From assembly GCA_001910725.1 (NCBI GenBank), contig MJGA01000018.1, forward strand, positions 62,001-126,000: a stretch of 64,000 nt of DNA, given 5' to 3'. Source of the stretch: Phanerodontia chrysosporium (lineage: Eukaryota > Basidiomycota > Agaricomycetes > Polyporales > Phanerochaetaceae). Of the stretch, positions 42,409 through 54,985 are shown one piece after another. Made by a program: the position numbers and the translations under genes. The notes beneath the pieces were generated by a model. That model did no database searches and was not told where the DNA came from. It saw only the letters and a list, made by a program, of their open reading frames with translations. Within the stretch, counting starts at the first letter, position 1, and each line of letters begins with the position of its first letter.

Positions 42409-45400
42409 CTAGAGCTCTGTTCTGCGGCGGAACAGCCCCAGCGGCGCGTTTGCCGCGTCGCCCGGACCCTCCACGAAGACGGCAAGGTGCGGCGCAACGG
42501 GACCGTCGTCGAACATATCGAGCGCGGACGGCGCGAGCATGCGTCCCTGGCGCTCGGGCCCCGCGAAACGCTCCGCGACGACGACAAGCGGGTCACTGAG
42601 GCGGAGGTGCACGTGCTCGGCCTCCGTGTACGCGGCGGGGTCGGCGCCGCGCACGCGGAGCTCGCGCGATGTCGCGCGCGCGCCGAGCACGCCGAGCACG
42701 ATGCAGAGCAGACTGTACGCGCCGAGCAGCGCGATGTACGTCCCGAGCGCGCCGGCCCCGTAGCGGCTCGCGACGCGCTGCGCAAGGAGCGCGCCGCGTG
42801 CCGCGCGCACGGGCTCGAGCAGCGGTGACGCCATCGAGGCCATTGCGAAGGACATGTTCTGCGAGAGCAGCGTGCTGAAGATGTCGGTAGAGGTGTTCAG
42901 CGCCGGCGTGAGCGTGTCCTGCAGGTAGCTCGCGAGGTTCTGGACGTAGGCGTAGTCGAGCGCTGCGAAGAGTGCGGAGGTGGTGTTGAAGTCTGACATG
43001 ACCGGCGCGGATGCGAGCGTGTATGTTCCGAGCTCGCCTTGCACCACGGATCTTGCGGAAGAGTAGGACACGGACACGTTCCATGCTGTGATCGTGCAGC
43101 TGGCGTAGTAGTATGCGAGGGAAAAGCCAGACTCGTCGTAGATGTACCACCCAGGCGTGTCAGGGGAAGGAAGGAGTAAAGACGTGCCGTCCTCATCGAG
43201 GAACCCCAACGTTACGAGCGCGCCATAAGGATTGAGCACGGTGTCAAGATGGTATCCCCACAAACCGTAAGAGATGGACGTGTCGCCGAGCTTGTTTGCC
43301 GTGACGTTGTATCCCTGCACCGTCGATGTTATGTTCAGGTCGAATGAGTTGTTTGCCGCAACGTTTAGTCCTGGGCACGACAGGGTAAACGTCGGGTCAC
43401 CCTCCGGCATAATGCAGTTTGTGATGGGATCGCATGTCGACGAGATCGCAAATGTATCGAACGTCATGTTGAGCATGTTTGGCGGCGGTGCAGCTGCAAC
43501 CAGAACGGCGTAGTTGTCGATCAGGACCGCGCGATACCTGGAACTCTCGTTCTTGAGTGCTAAACGGCCTCATTCAGCTCGGATGCGGTGCCCCAGACCT
43601 CGACGGGTTGCCCATGCCGGCTGGGCGTGCCGTAGTGTGCGCAATTTGTGTAATTATCGTAGCCTGGGGGAGGAACAAGTTCATACAACTCCAATGTAAG
43701 TGTTGGACCGGGGCAAGCAGTCAGATTGACGTCGGAGCCTAGGTAAGGAAGTATATCCTGTGTAGCATTGTGAATTTCTGTGTGGAGGAAGACCGTAGAA
43801 GTGCTGTGGAGCCATATGTCTACGACACTAGTAGGAAGATGTCAGCTCTACTCATCATAACGGAGAATAGATACGCGTGCGTACTTTAGCGCATAGGCCA
43901 GTGTCAGCGTCAGTAGGACGACTAACATAGCACGCAGGAGAACAGGCGACGTGCTCCCCCCTTGCACACGCCGCTGCCTGAGATACATCCCGGACTCGAC
44001 CAGGCTCATCAGAGACACAGACGTGCAGAGCTTCATGAGCAGCCCGTACTGTGCTGCGGTGGGCAGGTCCTCGCCACGTTGCTCCTCCTGTGCGCGTATC
44101 CAGTCTTTGGCTAGCCGTAAAGCAAAGACACCAATGACAATCGGGTAGTCAAGAAGACGACTGTGGTCTAGAGGCCGACATCAGTCGGCAAGCCTGCCCA
44201 AGGTCGCAGGAACATACCGCAATCGTGCTAATGGTGAGGCCGTACAACGTCGAGTCCAGGTCTATTGTCCCATCCGCATTCACGGCGGGCGGAGTCGACG
44301 GGCCCTCGAGCACAACAATGGCCCGCTAAACTGGCTGTCTTCGCTCGGCAGGTGATCGTGTATCCGTCGCGAGAGAAGCCAGGATAACATGGCGCACAGC
44401 AGCCCGAAGCTGGCTAGCGCAGCGGCAAAGGCGGGAAGCCACAGGAGGACGCGCGGGCTGCGCAACTGACCATATGCAAAGCCGTCGTCGCCGACGTCTT
44501 GAGTGGACACAGCGGCTCTGCTCTTCTCGTTCCCCTCGTAGCTGTCGCCGAACGGCGCACCGAGCGGTGTGTACTGAGCGGATGTGTGCGAGGACATGGC
44601 CGTCGATGGTGGATTACCGGCGCCAACGCGGGCTGCCTGCGCGGAAGGGGGATCCATGATAGGCTCTAGGGGTATGCGCCCTCCGACCGCCTGAGAAGAT
44701 ATGTGCTCTAGCACACTCGCGCGTGCGCATCCTGCGAGATGCCCGATGTCGATGGTTTGAGCTTGACGGACGGCTGATCATGGGCGGGCCGGGTACAATG
44801 GCACGTAAGATGGGAAGGGATTGTCATCCTGTGAACACACATTCTCGATCCTTCGCGAGCACGGACGCGTTCGACACAGGCGTGACCTATTTCGAGATGT
44901 TGTAGAAAGTGTGTCAGGTCAGGTCGTCTGATGTGCTCTGGGAATGCTTTCATGTCTCGTCACCATGATATGAGCTACACGAGATTCGATTAGCCGGATG
45001 GAATCAATGAAAAGCGGGAGGGGCACGTACCCGTGCTATATCCGGATCATTCGAGTGCGAAAGCATCAGGAACAAAGGACCAGAATAGTTTTATCTGTGC
45101 CTGCACGCCGTTCGTGCATGCGCGTCGATCAAATGAGCGAGATGATGACGGCCGTGGCAGCAAGGCATGCCGCTGCGCTGATTCCGCGGTCGAGTGTCCG
45201 TTCGCGTCCAGAGCTCCGTACAACCACACCAAGCACACACCCGTAGATCAGGAGCGTCGAGCACAACCCGCATGGCATATCGCAGTCTGTAGTCCACATC
45301 ACGACTCCGAGACGTCATCTTCCGGCCTGAAGAGCCCAGGAGGCGGGTGCGCGTCGTCAGCCCCCGCGGCTCGACTCCCCACGGGTGTTACCTGAACATC

Positions 45401-45735
45401 TCCACATCTCGAAGAGCGTATAGTCGCTCTCGCTCTGCGAACCGCTCTGCGACGGACATGAGCGGGTCCGTGAGGCGCATCTGCGCCCAGTCCCGCCGTC
45501 CCGACTGTCTGAGTTGGGATTAACGAGCACTTCACGCGACGAGGCCAAGGCGGCGGAGAGGTATAGGAATAGAGAGACAAGCCCGTACGTCTCGAAGAGC
45601 GCCGCCAGTATGCAGAGCGGTAGGTACCGACTCGCAACGCGCTGGATAAGTGCTCGACCGCATATGGAGTTTGAAGCCTCGAGAAGGAGGGCCGCTAGCG
45701 CTAGCATAGCAAAGGAAATATTAGTAGGCATCACG
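42270..45735. repeat. tandem segmental duplication, unit 1
   Basis: This stretch aligns with 46470-49745. Matching anchors include TCTGCGGCGG (42421 and 46610), ATTCTCGAT (44841 and 49026), GAATCAATGA (45001 and 49092) and TGCTCGACCG (45651 and 49665). The offset falls from about 4189 to 4014, so indels separate the units; one of about 94 bp lies near 44.9-45.0 kb. Each unit carries one near-full and one truncated gene of the same family. Confidence 0.85.
42409..44597 (-). pseudogene. membrane protein with glycosylated ectodomain, copy A (frame-broken)
   Basis: A type of Agaricomycete membrane protein of unknown function. N-terminal cytosolic segment, hydrophobic helix (LLWLPAFAAALASFGLLCAMLSW), a second part with helices (LLMKLCTSVSLMSLVE; AMLVVLLTLTLAYALKY), a large ectodomain with many N-glycosylation sites (NLTACPGP, CPGLNVAANNSF, WNVSVSYSS), and a C-terminal helix (YIALLGAYSLLCIVLGVLGA) with a cytosolic tail. 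Compared with copy C it lacks single bases near 44320 (GGGCC for GGGGCC), near 44140 (CCCG for CCCCG) and near 43565, each breaking the frame. The ectodomain from 43476 down to the stop is intact. Confidence 0.75.
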
Positions 45736-46044
45736 GAGGTGAAGGTGCCTTCGGAAACGTTCAGCAATGGTGTCAGTGTGTCCTAGATGGACTAGACGAG
45801 AGGAAAATCGCCCAGGGAAGTCAGCAGAGCCGAGGTAGTGTTGAAGTTCGACGAGATAGGTTGAAAGGGTCAGTGAGTAGGATGGGTCTAATCCGGATCC
45901 AGCGGCACCTGGTGCTAAGTATCCGAGCGAGACGTTGTAGACAGATACGCCACAACCAGCGGCGTACAAGTAACAATCGTCGCTAGCCACCACCCGCGCG
46001 GCGTAATACCAACCGCACGAGACGTCGGTGTCTGGAAGGACCAC
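45357..46044 (-). pseudogene. membrane protein family, truncated copy B
   Basis: A diverged partial member of the same family. One exon encodes LPDTDVSCGWYYAARV, GVSVYNVSLGYLAPGA and matches the glycosylated ectodomain. A second encodes MPTNISFAMLALAALLLE and IQRVASRYLPLCILAALFETYGLVSLFLYL, matching the C-terminal helix region. The N-terminal half is absent and a frame break lies near 46030. Confidence 0.65.
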
Positions 46045-46588
46045 GCTCCCTTTGGTGACGTCCAGGTTAGAGTAACGAGTGCAGAGTATGTGTTCAGGCT
46101 GGAGTCAAGTACCGTCCACGAAAATGCTCATCGAGGGCGACAAGCACAGCTTCGCGGGCGCTCCGCGCCAGCAAACCGCAGTCCTAATGCGGCAAGCGTC
46201 CAAGACATGGCAACAAAAATATGCCAGAGTTTGAGGAAGGCTCGCCTGGGAATAATCCCCAGAGATATCTCTCGCTTACACGAGCAAACCCTACATGACG
46301 ATACGCAGTTGCAACTGAGCCCGTGATGTAATCCCCGCCCACGCATGTCGCGCGTCGGTCTTCACGCTCACGCATCAACAGTACTCGCGCTTGTTTCGGA
46401 GAGCGCTGCATTTCGCCTCGTCCGCAGCCGAAAGACCAGAGATGCCCACGGTCTGCACGCCCTATAGTTTTCTATATTACAAAGCGCGAGTGCACATACA
46501 TGACAAGCTCATGCCGGTATTCTTCATACGAAAGACAGAACCAAATTCGAAAAGAAAACTTCTGTTTGTAAAGACCGAAGAGCCTATG

Positions 46589-48786
46589 TTACTGCTCCTC
46601 CAGCTCTGCTCTGCGGCGGAACAGCCCCAGCGGCGCGTTCGCCGCGTCGCCCAGACCATCTGCGAAGACGGCAAGGTGCGGCGCGACGGGGCCCTTCTCG
46701 AACATATCGAGCGCGGACGGCGCGAGTATGCGTCCCTGGCGCTCGGGCCTCGCAAAACGCTCCGCGACGACGACAAGCGGGTCGCTGAGGCGGAGGTGTA
46801 CGTGCTCAGCCTCGGTATAGGTGATAGGGGCAGTGCTGCGCACGCGGAGCTCGCGCGACGTCGTGCGCGCGCCGAGCACACCGAGCACGACGCAGAGCAG
46901 GCTGTACGAGCCAAGTAGTGCGATGTACAGCCCGAGCGCTCCCGCCCCGTAGCGGCTTGCGACGCGCTGCGCGGTGAGTGCGCCGCCCGTCGCGCGCACG
47001 GGCTCGAGCAGCGGTGACGCCATTGATGCCATTGCGAAGGACATGTTCTGCGAGAGCAGTATGTTGAAGATGTCCGTAGAGGTGTTCAATGCGGGCGCGA
47101 GCGTGTCCTGCAGGTATCCGCGAGCTCCCCGGCGTACGCGAAGTCGAGCGCCGCGAAGAGTGCGGAGGTCGTGTTGAAGTTTGACATCACTGGCGAAGAG
47201 GTGAGAGCATACGTTCCAAGGCCGCCTGACGACATTGGGGAGGTGTACGAGACGCTAACGTTCCATGCCGTCACGGTGCACGTCGCATAGTAGTACGCGA
47301 GAATGACGCCCGACTCCTCGAGTATGTACCACCCTGGGGTATCACGGGCCGGGAGGACTACGGATGCGCTGAATTCATCGACATACCCCAACGTCACGAG
47401 AGCACCGTACGGGTTCAGGATAGTGCCGAGCTTGTATCCCTCGGACCCATAATGGAGGGTTGTGTCACCCAGCTCGTTTGCCGTGACGTTGTACCCCTGG
47501 ACGGCAGAAGTCATATTCAGGTTGAACGAATTGTTCGCTGCAATATTGAGCCCTGGGCACGACAGGGTAAATGATGGGTCACCTTCGGGCATAATGCAAT
47601 CTGTGATGGGCTGACACGTCGCCGAGATCGCAAATGTGTCGAATGTCACGTTCAGCATGTTCGATGGTGTTGAGGCCGAAACCAAAACGGAGTAGTCTTC
47701 TACGAGGACCGTGCGGTACCTTTCGCTGCTGTTTTTGAGCGCCGCACGCCCTTCGTTGAGTTGCAAGGGATTTCCCCAGACTTCGATCGGGCCGCCATGC
47801 TGACCATATGTGGCGTAGTGTACACAGTTTGTGTAATTGTAGTCGGCAACAGGAGGCGAGCCGTTGAGGTCCCATGTCAAAGCAGGACCTGGACACGCGG
47901 TGAGGTTGACGTCTGAACCGAGCGCAGGTAGCATGTCGAATGCAGCGCCGTGGACTTCTGTATGAAGGAAGGTCTTAGAGGTACTGTGCAACCAGATATC
48001 GACCGCACTATGCGGTTGTCAACTACATTGGTCACAATGCCAAGTGAGTGGGTATATGCGTACCTCAGCGTATAGGACAATGTGAGTGTTAGAAGGACAA
48101 CTAGCATCGCATGCCGAAGAATAGGTGATGTGCTTCCCCCTTGAACTCGCCTCTGCCGGAGATACCTCCCGGACTCCACGAGGCTCAGCAAAGACACGTA
48201 GGTACAGAGCTTCATGAGAAGCCCGTACTCGGCCGCGGTGGGTAGGTCACTGTCTCGGTGCTCTTCCTGTAAGCGTATCCAGTCGTTGGCGAGTCGCAAC
48301 GCAAAAACACCGACGATGATCGGAGTAGTGACAGAGACAACTGTGGTCTGAGCTCCGACGTCAGTGAGGGGGGCCGAAAAAGTAAGAGAAATGGCTTGCC
48401 GCAATTGTGCTGATCGTGAGACCGTACAATGTCGAATCAAGGTCTACCGTGCCGTCCGCATTCCTGACGGGCGTAGACGATGGCCCCTCGAGTACGACAA
48501 TTGCCCCATTGAACTGGCTGTCCTCGCTCGGAAGATGGTCGCGGATCCTGCGCGTGAGCAGCCAGGACAGCATTGCGCACACAAGACCGAAGCTTGCTAG
48601 CCCGGCGGCAAAGGCGGGAAGGAACACAAGGGCGCGGGGGCTGCGTAGTTGGCCATTTGAAAAGCCGTTGCCGCCTCCGTCCTGCGCAGACGTAACGGCC
48701 CCACCCTTTTCGTTCCCCACATAGCTGTCTGTGTCCGGATCCTCGAGCGGTGTATATTCTGCAGACGGGTGCGAGGGCATTGTCAC
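46589..48786 (-). pseudogene. membrane protein with glycosylated ectodomain, copy C (one frame break)
   Basis: The best-preserved member. It reads MTMPSHPSAEYTPLED, helix VFLPAFAAGLASFGLVCAML, then after an intron LLMKLCTYVSLLSLVE and AMLVVLLTLTLSYTLR, and a long ectodomain (SDVNLTACPGPALTWDL, CPGLNIAANNSFNLNM, WNVSVSYTSP). A one-base loss near 47118 (GCGGATACC against GCGAGCTACC in copy A) breaks the ectodomain before the C-terminal helix exon, which is otherwise intact. The intron near 48340-48400 has a GC donor (GCAAGC...CTCAG) where copy A has GTATGT. If the frame break is an assembly error this would be a functional gene. Confidence 0.72.
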
Positions 48787-49340
48787 CGATGGTGGTGGGT
48801 TACCAGCGGCAGAGCGGTGCCTGCGCGGGAGGGGGATCCAAGATAGACTCTGGGGATATGCCTCCTCCGTCTGCTTGAGAAGATATGTGCTCGGGCGTCG
48901 TCACGCATGCACATCCTGCGAGATGGCCGACGTCGATGGTTTGAGCTTGACGGATGGCTGATCGTGGGTGGGGCCGAGTACAATGGCACGTTAGATGGGA
49001 AGGGATCGGCATCCAGTGGACACGCATTCTCGATTCTTCGCGAGCATCGACGTGTCCGACACAGGCTACACAAGAGTTAATTATCCGGATGGAATCAATG
49101 AAAAGTGGGAGGAGCACGTACTCGTGCTTTATCCGGATCAGTTGAGTGCGAAAGCATCAGGAACAAAGGACCAGAATAGGTTTATCTGTGCCTGCACGCC
49201 GTGGTGCGAGATGACGGCCGTGGCAAAAAGACATGCCGCTGCGCTGATACCGCGGACGAGTCAGAGTTCTGCACAAGCACACCCGTGGCTCAGGAGCGTA
49301 GAGCACAACCCGCATGGCATTTCGCAGCCTGTAGTCCACA

Positions 49341-49730
49341 TTACGACTCCGAGAGGTCATTATTTGGCCGCCACCTCCTGAAGAGCCCAGGAGGCGGGTG
49401 CGCGTCGTCAGCGCCCGAGGCGCTCGACCCAGGGGCGTTCCCTGACCAGCTCCACGTCGCGAAGAGCGTACCGCGCCGCTCTCGCTCTGCGAACCGCTCT
49501 GCGACAAGTAGGCCCGAGGTGCATGTGCACTTACTCCGCCTCTGTTCGCACGGGCCCGCCGTCCCGACTGTCTGAGCCAGGATTGGCGAGCACTTCGCGC
49601 GACAAGGCGAAGGCGGCCGAAAAGGCGATGCGAGTGAGTACGGACTGGCAACGCGTTCAATAAGTGCTCGACCGCATGTGGAGTTTGAAGCCTTGGAAGA
49701 GAGGGGGGGGGGGGTGCCGATAGCGCGAGC
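49341..49730 (-). pseudogene. membrane protein family, truncated copy D
   Basis: Counterpart of copy B in the second duplication unit. Only the C-terminal region remains (EASNSTCGRALIERVASPYS). The helix that follows in copy B is missing, several frame breaks are present, and a run of 12 G lies at its upstream edge. Confidence 0.6.
49703..49714 (+). repeat. G12 homopolymer
   Basis: Twelve consecutive G in pseudogene copy D. The matching place in unit 1 (near 45690) has only short G runs, so this arose after the duplication or is a sequencing artefact. Confidence 0.9.
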
Positions 49731-50401
49731 AACGGCATAGCGCTTCGGCTCTGGATCACGGGCTGCCTGGCTCTGCCGCACAAGCATACCAGCGATCTCA
49801 GCGTTGCACAACGGCAGAGCAGCGACCATCCTCTGTCGGGCCTCTTTTCCTGTGTTCAATCCGTTTTGCTGACCATTGACAGGATCCGTATTTCGAGTCT
49901 ATATGTTCCACATTCGACCATGTTCTTGCAATACAATGCTTGCTTTTCACCGTCATTGAGCCTCTATAACGAGCGAAGGTTTTGAGTGGAGTTGAAAGAG
50001 TTGATCAGATGGACTCCTACCAAATCGCAAGGCCATATTGCGCGGCAGTTGGCATAGCCTGCTGTCGAGCGGCGAGCGCCCTGCTGCATTGACATCCAGC
50101 TCGCCGCGTGCCGCAGAGCGAGCACTCCGGTCACTATGGGGCGTCGCAAAGGACATTAAACTGGAACCAACGGAAGTGATGTCAGTACTGCGACAAATAA
50201 GACAAGGTTGAAAGGCGCTGACGGCAGTAGCGACGGCCAAGCCATTGAGCTCAGGTTGGCAGTGCCATATAGGTTCGTGGTTGGTGCAGAACCGGCCGCT
50301 CAGGCCCCAAGGCCTCATAGTGCAGATTGAGGTTTCAATCGCATGTCGAGGGATGGAAGAGATTTGAAAGAGCAAAGTCGCACGACCGGCGGCGGGGTAT
50401 A

Positions 50402-50560
50402 ACTTAGGAAGGTTTACTTACAACTTACATTGTAACTTACCCGACCTTCTTACCTTTAAACTTACCGTAACTTACATATTAAACGCCTGTGTAAGAAACT
50501 GGAACTTACATCCTTTTCTGACACGCTTACAGATCTTACTCTCCGACAGCTGTAAGTTAC
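50402..50560. repeat. cluster of CTTAC/GTAAG pentamers
   Basis: Nine CTTAC and two GTAAG within about 160 bp, with irregular spacing, in AT-rich sequence unlike its GC-rich surroundings. It is neither a clean tandem repeat nor a clear inverted repeat. The surrounding 49.86-50.79 kb shows no gene. Confidence 0.6.
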
Positions 50561-50796
50561 ACCGGCCGGAATTTCTTCCGCCACGTAACACCAGTCCTGC
50601 GTGCGTAATCGAACTACACTGCGCCTCGCAGGACAACTCTATCTCCAAAGGCAAGTTTCTATCAAAGTCAACTCCGTATTATGCAACTGATGTCAAACAC
50701 GCGAAGGTGCACGAGTTCTAGTTATTCCTATATCCGCCGATATCTCCTTCAAGGTCCAGATTGCAACTTCAAGCACGGTGGAGAGGTGGACCATCC

Positions 50797-52306
50797 ATGG
50801 TGGCCGAGAAAGCTCTTGTCGACATACTTCCGACAATGTTGCATTCAAGATCCTACAGACAACATACGCACACACGAGGTTTCCCTACTGCGAGGAAGGG
50901 CTCTCTCGCAACATCGTGCGCGCTTCCGAGTCCCAATAGCCATGAGTCAGGTATCCAGGCGGTGGAGAGACCTTGCTCTATCTCTTCCATGTCTGTGGAA
51001 CTGTATCCATGTCTGCCAACGTGATGACTGGTCCGACATGTCTGGCTTTGTGAAGCTCTATCTCTCTCGGTCAGGCCAAACACCGCTGTCTATCGAGTTT
51101 GAATGTCAGCGAAGCTTGGTCACCAGCGACGACACTTCGATATGGACACAGACAGAGAAGATTCATTTCCATGGTGTTGCGGACACATTTGGAATCTGCT
51201 CTTCGAGGGGCACCTGCGTTGGAGGCATTGTGTCATCAAAAGCTTTGGTGCTGCTCATGCCACTTCCATCACGCATCGAATGAGCCGACACGTTTTCCCT
51301 GTCCTCGAGCACCTGCACATGCCCTGCAGCGTCCCCGTCGTACACACGCACACGCGGCCCCTCGAATTCACTGCGCCAAGGCTGACCCTGCTGCGGGTGG
51401 CAGCCTACAACTACGACAACGGCGTCTTCCGCTCCATCTCGCTGCCGCTCTTCGCCAGGCTGACAACACTCGAGCTCGTGCACTTCATGTACGAGGATCC
51501 CGATCCCATGGACCACTTCGTAGGCATGCTGCATAGCGCATCCGCCACACTCGAGGTGCTCATTCTCCAGCACGGCTACATCATCCTCGACACCCCGTCC
51601 TCGACGCTCGCGCGCCTGCCCCCCGCGTTCCCGCGGCTCGCGTGCCTCGTCCTCCAGTGCATCTTCGAGCACGCCCCGCCGGAGCGCAGCTTCGCCGCTG
51701 CGCTGTGCCTCCGCGCGCCCGTGCTCGCGCGGCTGCACGTTGTCGGGCCCGAGCCCTCGTCGGTGCACACGTACCTCCACGACGGCGTGCTCGCCTTCCC
51801 GCGCGTGCGCGCCCTGCGCTACGCCATCCCCGCGGGCCTCCGCGCGTCCTGGCCGCGCTTCGTCGCGGCGTTCCCGCGCCTGCAGACCCTGCATGTCTCG
51901 AGCGGCGACCCTGCGCCGCTGCTCGCCGCCGTCGCGACGCTCGGCGCGCCCGCATGGCCGGACCTCCGCGAGCTCGTGCTCCTCGGCGCGCACGAGTACG
52001 CTGCGGTCCGCTTCGTGCAGCAGCGTGCGCGCGCCGGGCGGATGCTCGAGCGCGTCGGCTATGCGGGGTGGTTCGGTGCCCGTGCCCAGGAGGTTTCCGG
52101 GCCTGGGCGTGGTGTACACGCCTGCCCGCGAGACGGTCGCGGATGGCGACGATCTCACGATGGATTGGGTCAAGCACCGGCTTGAGGTCATCGGACAGCT
52201 GCTCCGCCACCCACACGGGCGATTTCGAGTCCTTCTGGGTCGGTGCCTGTTGAGATCCTCCACCTCTAATGCCGTCACATATATACTTCAGCGCTGTAGA
52301 GTATAG
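50797..52306 (+). pseudogene. F-box/LRR-like protein, copy 1 (frame-broken)
   Basis: This resembles the expanded F-box family of Agaricomycetes, which supply substrate receptors for SCF ubiquitin ligases. Seen: a degraded F-box (ALVDILP), the conserved MSQVSRRWRDLALSLPCLWNCIHV, YLSRSGQTPLSIEFE, then a leucine-rich C-terminal region (FPRLACLVLQ, FPRVRALRYAIP, WPRFVAAFPRLQTLHV, LRELVLLGAHEYAAVRFV) and a DLTMDWVKHRLE ending. These pieces lie in different frames, with breaks near 50833, 50935, 51130 and 52090. The long middle exon (51103-52080) is open. It is paralogous to 60831-62274 on the opposite strand. Confidence 0.7.
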
Positions 52307-53090
52307 ATAGTACATACACCAGCTCGGTATCCTGATATCACGTGGGCCTCCATGACTATGCTGTCGGAAATCCAGTGTCATTCATCGCTTGAGTACCGTA
52401 AGCCCCGCCATTACATGGAGCACCTGGACTGCCCAACCATCTCGTCGCACCCCAGAACTCCTCGGCGAAGCAACGTACCTAGTAGACAAAGCATCACTAG
52501 GTGTGGCCACTCGGCCGTGCAGTTCCTAGTCCTGCACACAGGCATTGGGATCTTACCCCTCTACGACAGATCGATGTGAGAGCAGAAGCATGAATAGCGT
52601 TGTGGTATCGTCAACTAAAGCTACAGCATAGCGTGTAAGGAGCGGGACATGGCTGGCAAAGAAAGGAGAGACGTCGGACGGGAGGCGTAGACCAGAACAT
52701 GCGTTCGTATTGGGGGGATGCTGGGGGCGGATCGTGCAATGGTGCACTGCAGGTCGGTGTATGTGCGCGTGCGTCGGGCTGCTGGGCATGAGACCCCATT
52801 GGTCGCTCGAGGGCCGGGAGGCACGCGCGGTCGCAAACTGAGGTGTCGGAAGGGTTGTTATCTAGCGATAAACAGAAGGCTACATGCAAGAGAATACGCG
52901 GAAGATGGACAACAAGGGCGCGGACACATCTAGCGTACCAGGCGGAGCTGGGGTGCATGTGCACAATTGGCCGGCTGGGCAACCCCCAGAGGGCGCTCCG
53001 GGGGGCCAGCAGCGGAGACATGGGTGTTTGCGATGGATTACTGCGATCTGGCGTGCGGGCGGTGCGAGCACACGACCATGGAGGGCGCGG
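52307..53090. other. intergenic region, nothing assigned
   Basis: About 780 bp between the F-box pseudogene and the end of the next minus-strand gene. No family resemblance in any frame. Confidence 0.4.
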
Positions 53091-54985
53091 TCACGGCGCG
53101 AGCGCGGCGTCGGAGGCGGCCTTGCGCACGGACGTGACGTCGAACTCGTCGTCAGTAGCGGCGCGCTTGGCGGTGGCGTCGGACGCAGAAGACGGCCCGT
53201 CGAGGCTGCGTCTGCCACATAAGCTTTCGTTCTTGGGCCGGCAGCGGGAAGGGGGCGCACCTGCTCAGCGTCTCGAGCTCAATCACGTCCGTCTGCACGC
53301 CGCGCTTGCTCGCTGCGGACGGGCGCTTCGGGGCGTGCGCGCGTGCGCTGGACTGCGACTGCCCGCGCTCCTGCGAGAGTCGGGTGATGAGCGAGCCGTC
53401 GGTGAAGGTGCCGCTCTTGGACCGGCTCCGCGTCGAGTGCACGCTGACGGCAGGTCAGCAGAGCATACGGGAACGTGGGATGAGAGTACGCACACGGAGC
53501 TGAGGAGGCACGGGACGCGAGTCATTGGACAGGTTGTGCTATGGTTGACCATGTGCTGGAAGGCCCTGCCTCCACAGACGATGCTGAGGTGAAGCACATG
53601 GTTAGGACGCACATATGCGCATCGGCATGGAGACATACATCACAATGTCTGGGAAAAAGACGGACGTCAGTGCCACATGGTGTGAATAATCCGGAGAAAT
53701 GACTGCTTACAGCACGTTATCCCGACGGCCTGGGATATGCAATACAAAGCTTGAATAATGACAGGTACAGTCAACTGAGGACGATCACTTACGGAGGCGC
53801 CAGCTGATTGGATTGAAGACAAATGAGCTCGTGGGAAGGACATAATTGCAGAAGCTACTCACTGATTCTGTCCGCAGCCAATTTGGTGGACTATTAAACG
53901 CATATAAGCCGGATGACGCGATGCGAGACAACGAGCAGGAAGAAACGCACCGAGTCGACGACTTGAGCCACCCAGAGTGGCACAACGAACTGCACTCGTT
54001 CCGCCCAAAGCATAGCCAGAGGCGACATCTGGCCACACCTCCGCGTCAAGGGATTGAACCGGCCCTGCGCACGTGCTCTGATGAGGCCGGCGACGAACAG
54101 CGCGAAGATCGCGGTCGAGATGCACAGGCCTGGCGATGGGGTCAGCGCCGCGAACTCTTCTCGCCACGGAATGGAAGGCATTGTCTCACAGCAGATGGTG
54201 AAGACCTTCAACATCATCGTCGCACCCCATTCCGTCCGGATACGCGAGATGCCTGTAAAGCAGTGCTGGTGTTAGCCGACGCTGATGCTGCGGTTGGAGG
54301 GCACGCACAGAATATCGTCACGGCCCAGACCGCGAGCATTCCTGCGACCAGTGGATACGAGATGGACCAGGTTTTCCACAGCGCCGCACTGTATATGATT
54401 GTCAATAGGTCACTTCAGGTGGATCCAGCAAGACGTACACCTGAATCATGAGCATATGGTAGACCATGATGCGTGCGACCATATTTACGCTCTACACGGA
54501 GATCGTTTCAGCATACGTTGCGCTGAGAGCGTACCGAAATCCCACCTCGCCTACAAAGTGCAGCGTGTGTACCTGGAAGACTGTGAGCTTTTTCTGTTTC
54601 TTGAAGAGCGCAAGAGGAAACGTACAGAGCGGGGCTGCCATTGCGGGGGAAATACGCCGATGATGGCGAATGCGAACGAGACAGCGGCAAGAGTGCGGAA
54701 GGGTAGGTACAGGGCAAGGATTCCCCACCGACAGCCCTTCTGGCCAGAGATGACCATCCAGTTAAAGGGAAGAGCCCTTATGATCTCCCACCTGCAGATG
54801 TGAAGACTTAGTGGCGAGAAAGGTTACAAGGCTGTGGCGGACTTACAAGTACACGCCGCTCCACAGAAGGACGCAAATTGTTGTGCCATCTGGACACGAA
54901 CGTCAGGTAGGCGGAGGAAGGTGTGCATTTAGCACGTACCAAGGCTGCTCGAAATATGCTGAGCCCCGTCGGAGGAAGAACTCAT
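53091..54985 (-). CDS. multipass membrane protein, Agaricomycete-specific family
   Basis: A multi-exon gene. Start MSSSSDGAQHISSSL (ATG at 54983-54985), then ICVLLWSGVYLWEIIRALPF, NWMVISGQKGCRWGILALYL, PFRTLAAVSFAFAIIGVFPP, ALWKTWSISYPLVAGMLAVWAVTIF, GISRIRTEWG and CISTAIFALFVAGLIRAR, giving six or seven membrane helices. The C-terminal tail reads GSLITRLSQERGQSQSS, VIELETLS and, after a short intron, DDEFDVTSVRKAASDAALAP-stop. The pattern GxYxWExxxxLxxxWxVIxGxxxxRW and the GIxRIRxEW motif are typical of a large family of unknown function in mushroom-forming fungi. Exon borders in the centre are tentative; I cannot exclude a frame break near 54450-54600. Confidence 0.6.

Larger units (their letters stand above)
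46470..49745. repeat. tandem segmental duplication, unit 2
   Basis: Second unit of the duplication, matching 42270-45735. It contains copies C and D. Divergence between units is appreciable, so the duplication is old relative to the retrotransposon insertions. Confidence 0.85.
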
